A DNA stretch of 6,522 nt. It comes from Kiritimatiellia bacterium (GTDB taxonomy: Bacteria > Verrucomicrobiota > Kiritimatiellia > SLAD01). The translations under genes and the position numbers were made by a program. How positions within the stretch are numbered: the stretch's first letter is position 1; each line of letters opens with the position of its first letter. The stretch covers positions 1 through 6,522 of the forward strand of contig SKZA01000113.1 in NCBI GenBank assembly GCA_007127595.1, in the 5' to 3' direction. The notes under the pieces were generated by a model. That model was not told where the DNA came from. It was given only the letters and a program-made list of their open reading frames with translations, and searched no databases. This document shows positions 4,900 to 6,522 of this stretch, piece after piece.

Positions 4900-5703
4900 T
4901 CAAGAGAATGCGGCGAACAGGCGCTTGAAGTTCGTTTCCACGCGCGCGGCAAGTTGATCGACGGGTTCATCAAGCATGTCGGCCACGTACCGGTACACGG
5001 CGGCCAGATTGGCGGGATGATTGAGCGCCTGCCCCTCGTTATCTTTCAACGGATGTGTGATGAGGCGCGGAGGCGGGTGTTGGTCGGGCGCGTCGGTTTC
5101 GATCAGGAGCCGGTCGGGCGGCACACGACGGAAGGCCTCGCGTTGGCGCTCTTTCTTTTCGCGGGCGAAGGCGCCGGGAAACGAGAAGTAGGCGCCGAGC
5201 GGCGCAAAACGCTCCACCATTTCCGCCGACCCGCCGTAACTGTGCAGGAGAAAACCGCAGGCCGGGCGCGGTTCCTGTTCAAGGATTTCATATAACCGGC
5301 CCCACGCCTGCAGGCAATGAATGGAGGCGGGTAGGTTGCGTTCCGCGGCGATGCGAAGTTGAGCGATGAAGACCTCTTCCTGACCCTCCCACGAGAGGTC
5401 GGATTTCCAACGGTCGAGGCCCATTTCTCCGACACCTGCGGGATGCGCGTCCAGCGCGGCGCATAAGCGCTGTTCCCATTGATCGGACCGTTGCTGCACA
5501 TACCACGGATGCAGACCGTAGCTCGGGATGATATGGTCCGGATGTCGTTCGTACAGTGCGGCGACGTCCGGCCAGTCCGTTTCCGTTGCGCCGTTTACCA
5601 CCATGTGCGCGATACCCTCGTCGGCGGCCTCGCGCAGCAGCGCGTCAGCTCGGTCCAGCAGGCGTTCGTCCTGCAGGTGGTTGTGCGCGTCGTACAGGCG
5701 CAT
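4900..5703 (-). CDS. TatD family metal-dependent hydrolase (putative DNase)
   Basis: The 267-aa product is a full-length TatD-type TIM-barrel metallohydrolase of the amidohydrolase superfamily. Visible metal ligands in order are the N-terminal HxH pair His7 and His9 (DAHNHLQ), Glu93 (GEMGLD), His129 (SIHC), His154 (LHSYGGS) and Asp204 (ETDAPD). GLHPW at 63-67 and a late NHPANL at 228-233, the counterpart of the usual NEPANL, are also family features. TatD relatives act as cytoplasmic 3'-5' exonucleases or DNases linked to DNA repair and oxidative damage. Which paralogue this is (TatD, YcfH or YjjV type) cannot be settled here, so I give no symbol. It starts 12 bp after the bcp stop on the same strand, with only a weak ribosome binding site, so it is probably co-transcribed and translationally coupled with the peroxidase. 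Confidence 0.92.
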   Translation of the reverse strand: MRLYDAHNHLQDERLLDRADALLREAADEGIAHMVVNGATETDWPDVAALYERHPDHIIPSYGLHPWYVQQRSDQWEQRLCAALDAHPAGVGEMGLDRWKSDLSWEGQEEVFIAQLRIAAERNLPASIHCLQAWGRLYEILEQEPRPACGFLLHSYGGSAEMVERFAPLGAYFSFPGAFAREKKERQREAFRRVPPDRLLIETDAPDQHPPPRLITHPLKDNEGQALNHPANLAAVYRYVADMLDEPVDQLAARVETNFKRLFAAFS

Positions 5704-5715
5704 GGCGTCTTTCGT

Positions 5716-6177
5716 TCAGTCCAAGGCGGCGAGTACCTGTTCCGGGTGCGTTTCGGCTTTCGGTACTTTGGCCCAATGTTTGATGATCTTGCCGTCCGGC
5801 CCGATGAGGACCGTGGAGCGAATCACGCCTTCGACTTCCTTGCCGTACATCATCTTTTTCCCATAGGCGCCGTATTTTCGCATGACCTTTGCGCCCGGGT
5901 CGGACAAGAGCACAAACGGCAGTTTGTACTTCTTGATGAAGGCGTTGTGTGAATCGCCATCGTCCGGGCTGACGCCGAGGATGACCGCGCCCTTCTTTAG
6001 AATGTCCTTGTTCAGGTCACGAAATCCGCACGCTTCCTTGGTGCAGCCGGGGGTGTCGTCCTTCGGATAGAAGTACAAGACGACCGCCTTGCCGGCATAG
6101 TCTTTTAGTGCGTGTGTCTTCCCGTCGCTGCCTTTTAGGCTGAACGCGAGGGCTTTCTTTCCTTCAAGTGCTCCCAT
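5716..6177 (-). CDS. bcp: Thioredoxin-dependent thiol peroxidase (peroxiredoxin Bcp/PrxQ)
   Basis: The 153-aa product is a typical Bcp/PrxQ peroxiredoxin that reduces hydrogen peroxide and organic peroxides in the cytoplasm using thioredoxin. The active-site segment YPKDDTPGCTKEAC places the peroxidatic Cys45 and the resolving Cys50 five positions apart, the atypical two-cysteine arrangement of the subfamily. Thr42 and Pro43, and Arg120 in VIRSTVLIGPDG, complete the catalytic pocket. Length is normal and there is no signal peptide. The ATG is supported by AAAGGAG 6 nt upstream. It is the first gene of a likely two-gene operon with the TatD-family hydrolase, and is divergent from the rhodanese-like gene 110 bp away. 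Pairing a peroxide scavenger with a putative DNA-damage nuclease would make sense for oxidative defence, which is an inference. Confidence 0.96.
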   Translation of the reverse strand: MGALEGKKALAFSLKGSDGKTHALKDYAGKAVVLYFYPKDDTPGCTKEACGFRDLNKDILKKGAVILGVSPDDGDSHNAFIKKYKLPFVLLSDPGAKVMRKYGAYGKKMMYGKEVEGVIRSTVLIGPDGKIIKHWAKVPKAETHPEQVLAALD

Positions 6178-6264
6178 GAGTGGCTCCTTTCCTACGGTGT
6201 TGTGAGGTTGAAATGTCGGTCGGCTTGGCCCAAACTAACAGCATATCAAGGGGGTGGCATGGTT

Positions 6265-6276
6265 TCCACCGGTGGA
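6265..6276. promoter_or_regulatory. 12-bp perfect palindrome in the bcp/rhodanese divergent region
   Basis: TCCACCGGTGGA is a perfect 12-bp palindrome ending 11 bp before the rhodanese-like start codon and 88 bp from the bcp start. Its right half, GGTGGA, may also serve as a distant ribosome binding site. A repressor site is possible; I do not recognise the regulator. A weak TTGAAA-N17-CAAACT promoter candidate lies upstream at 6208-6236. Confidence 0.28.
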
Positions 6277-6287
6277 CGCTAGCAGAG

Positions 6288-6522
6288 ATGAACGAGATCA
6301 ACAAGCCCGGCAACCTGGCGACGCGCATGCTTTTTCTGCTTTTGGGCGGAATTCTGGCGGGCGTGATCGTGAATGTATTGCGGCCGGACGGCGGCATTGC
6401 GTGGTTTTATCCCTGGGCGCAACATGTCGAGGCGCGGGCGCTGGACGAAGAAATCGGCTTGATCGCACCCGGCGATGTTCGCGCGCATGTGCAGACGGGC
6501 GAGTACATCATTCTGGACGCCC
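6288..6522 (+). CDS. Membrane-anchored rhodanese-like domain protein, 5' part
   Basis: The first 78 codons are present; the gene runs off the right edge. Residues 1-12 are a short polar N-terminus. Residues 13-31 (from RMLFLLLGG to about VNVL) form one hydrophobic helix, a membrane anchor or uncleaved signal. After a linker, residues 52-78 read LDEEIGLIAPGDVRAHV and then TGEYIILDA, matching the opening of rhodanese domains, where a helix that often starts I-s-p-e-e leads into the strand before LDaR. The catalytic Cys loop would lie downstream, so activity cannot be judged. Such proteins transfer sulfane sulfur or sense redox state, often at the membrane. The ATG is the first sensible start; only a distant GGTGGA supports it. 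It is divergent from bcp. Confidence 0.68.
   Translation, partial: MNEINKPGNLATRMLFLLLGGILAGVIVNVLRPDGGIAWFYPWAQHVEARALDEEIGLIAPGDVRAHVQTGEYIILDA

Noticed and set aside
4896..4920. CTGTTC-N13-GAACAG as a LexA-type or other operator at the end of the TatD-family gene
   Set aside because: The spacing does not fit the CTGT-N8-ACAG LexA site, and it spans a stop codon instead of a promoter; most likely chance.

Overview
The window looks like ordinary chromosome from a GC-rich, Gram-negative bacterium. Two things indicate an outer membrane: a signal-peptide-bearing beta-barrel-like protein ending in Phe, and a quinol-oxidase respiratory chain. The intergenic hairpins headed by GGAG resemble palindromic repeats I associate with Verrucomicrobiota/Kiritimatiellota-type genomes. 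That placement is a weak inference, because no rRNA or ribosomal protein marker is present.

Layout, left to right. (1) 1-1584, minus strand: cytochrome bd quinol oxidase. cydA is complete and the first 14 codons of cydB lie at the left edge; the 156-bp gap between them holds hairpins. (2) 1585-1786: divergent control region between cydA and nikR, with a candidate NikR operator overlapping the nikR ribosome binding site. (3) 1787-2212, plus: nikR, a nickel-responsive ribbon-helix-helix repressor with all four nickel ligands. (4) 2213-2435: a spacer with three 24-nt GTAG-headed hairpins in alternating orientation. (5) 2436-3209, plus: a secreted beta-barrel-like outer membrane protein of unknown role. 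(6) 3307-4545, plus: cinA, a two-domain NMN deamidase/competence-damage family protein. (7) 4546-4899: a gene-free convergent spacer with two head-to-head pairs of GGAG-headed repeats. (8) 4900-6177, minus: an apparent bcp-tatD operon (thiol peroxidase plus TatD-family metallohydrolase). (9) 6288-6522, plus: start of a membrane-anchored rhodanese-like protein, cut by the window edge.

The genes do not form one pathway. The cytochrome bd oxidase (low-oxygen respiration), Bcp (peroxide removal) and the rhodanese-like protein (sulfur/redox) are all redox-related. NikR and the outer membrane protein may be linked by metal homeostasis, but that is a hypothesis. I see no clear new multi-gene system. 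The most interesting non-genic signal is the set of REP-like elements of two classes (GTAG-headed and GGAG-headed). They occupy three of the intergenic spacers, sit in inverted arrangements like BIMEs, and suggest that a REP-associated tyrosine transposase (RAYT) acts or once acted in this genome.
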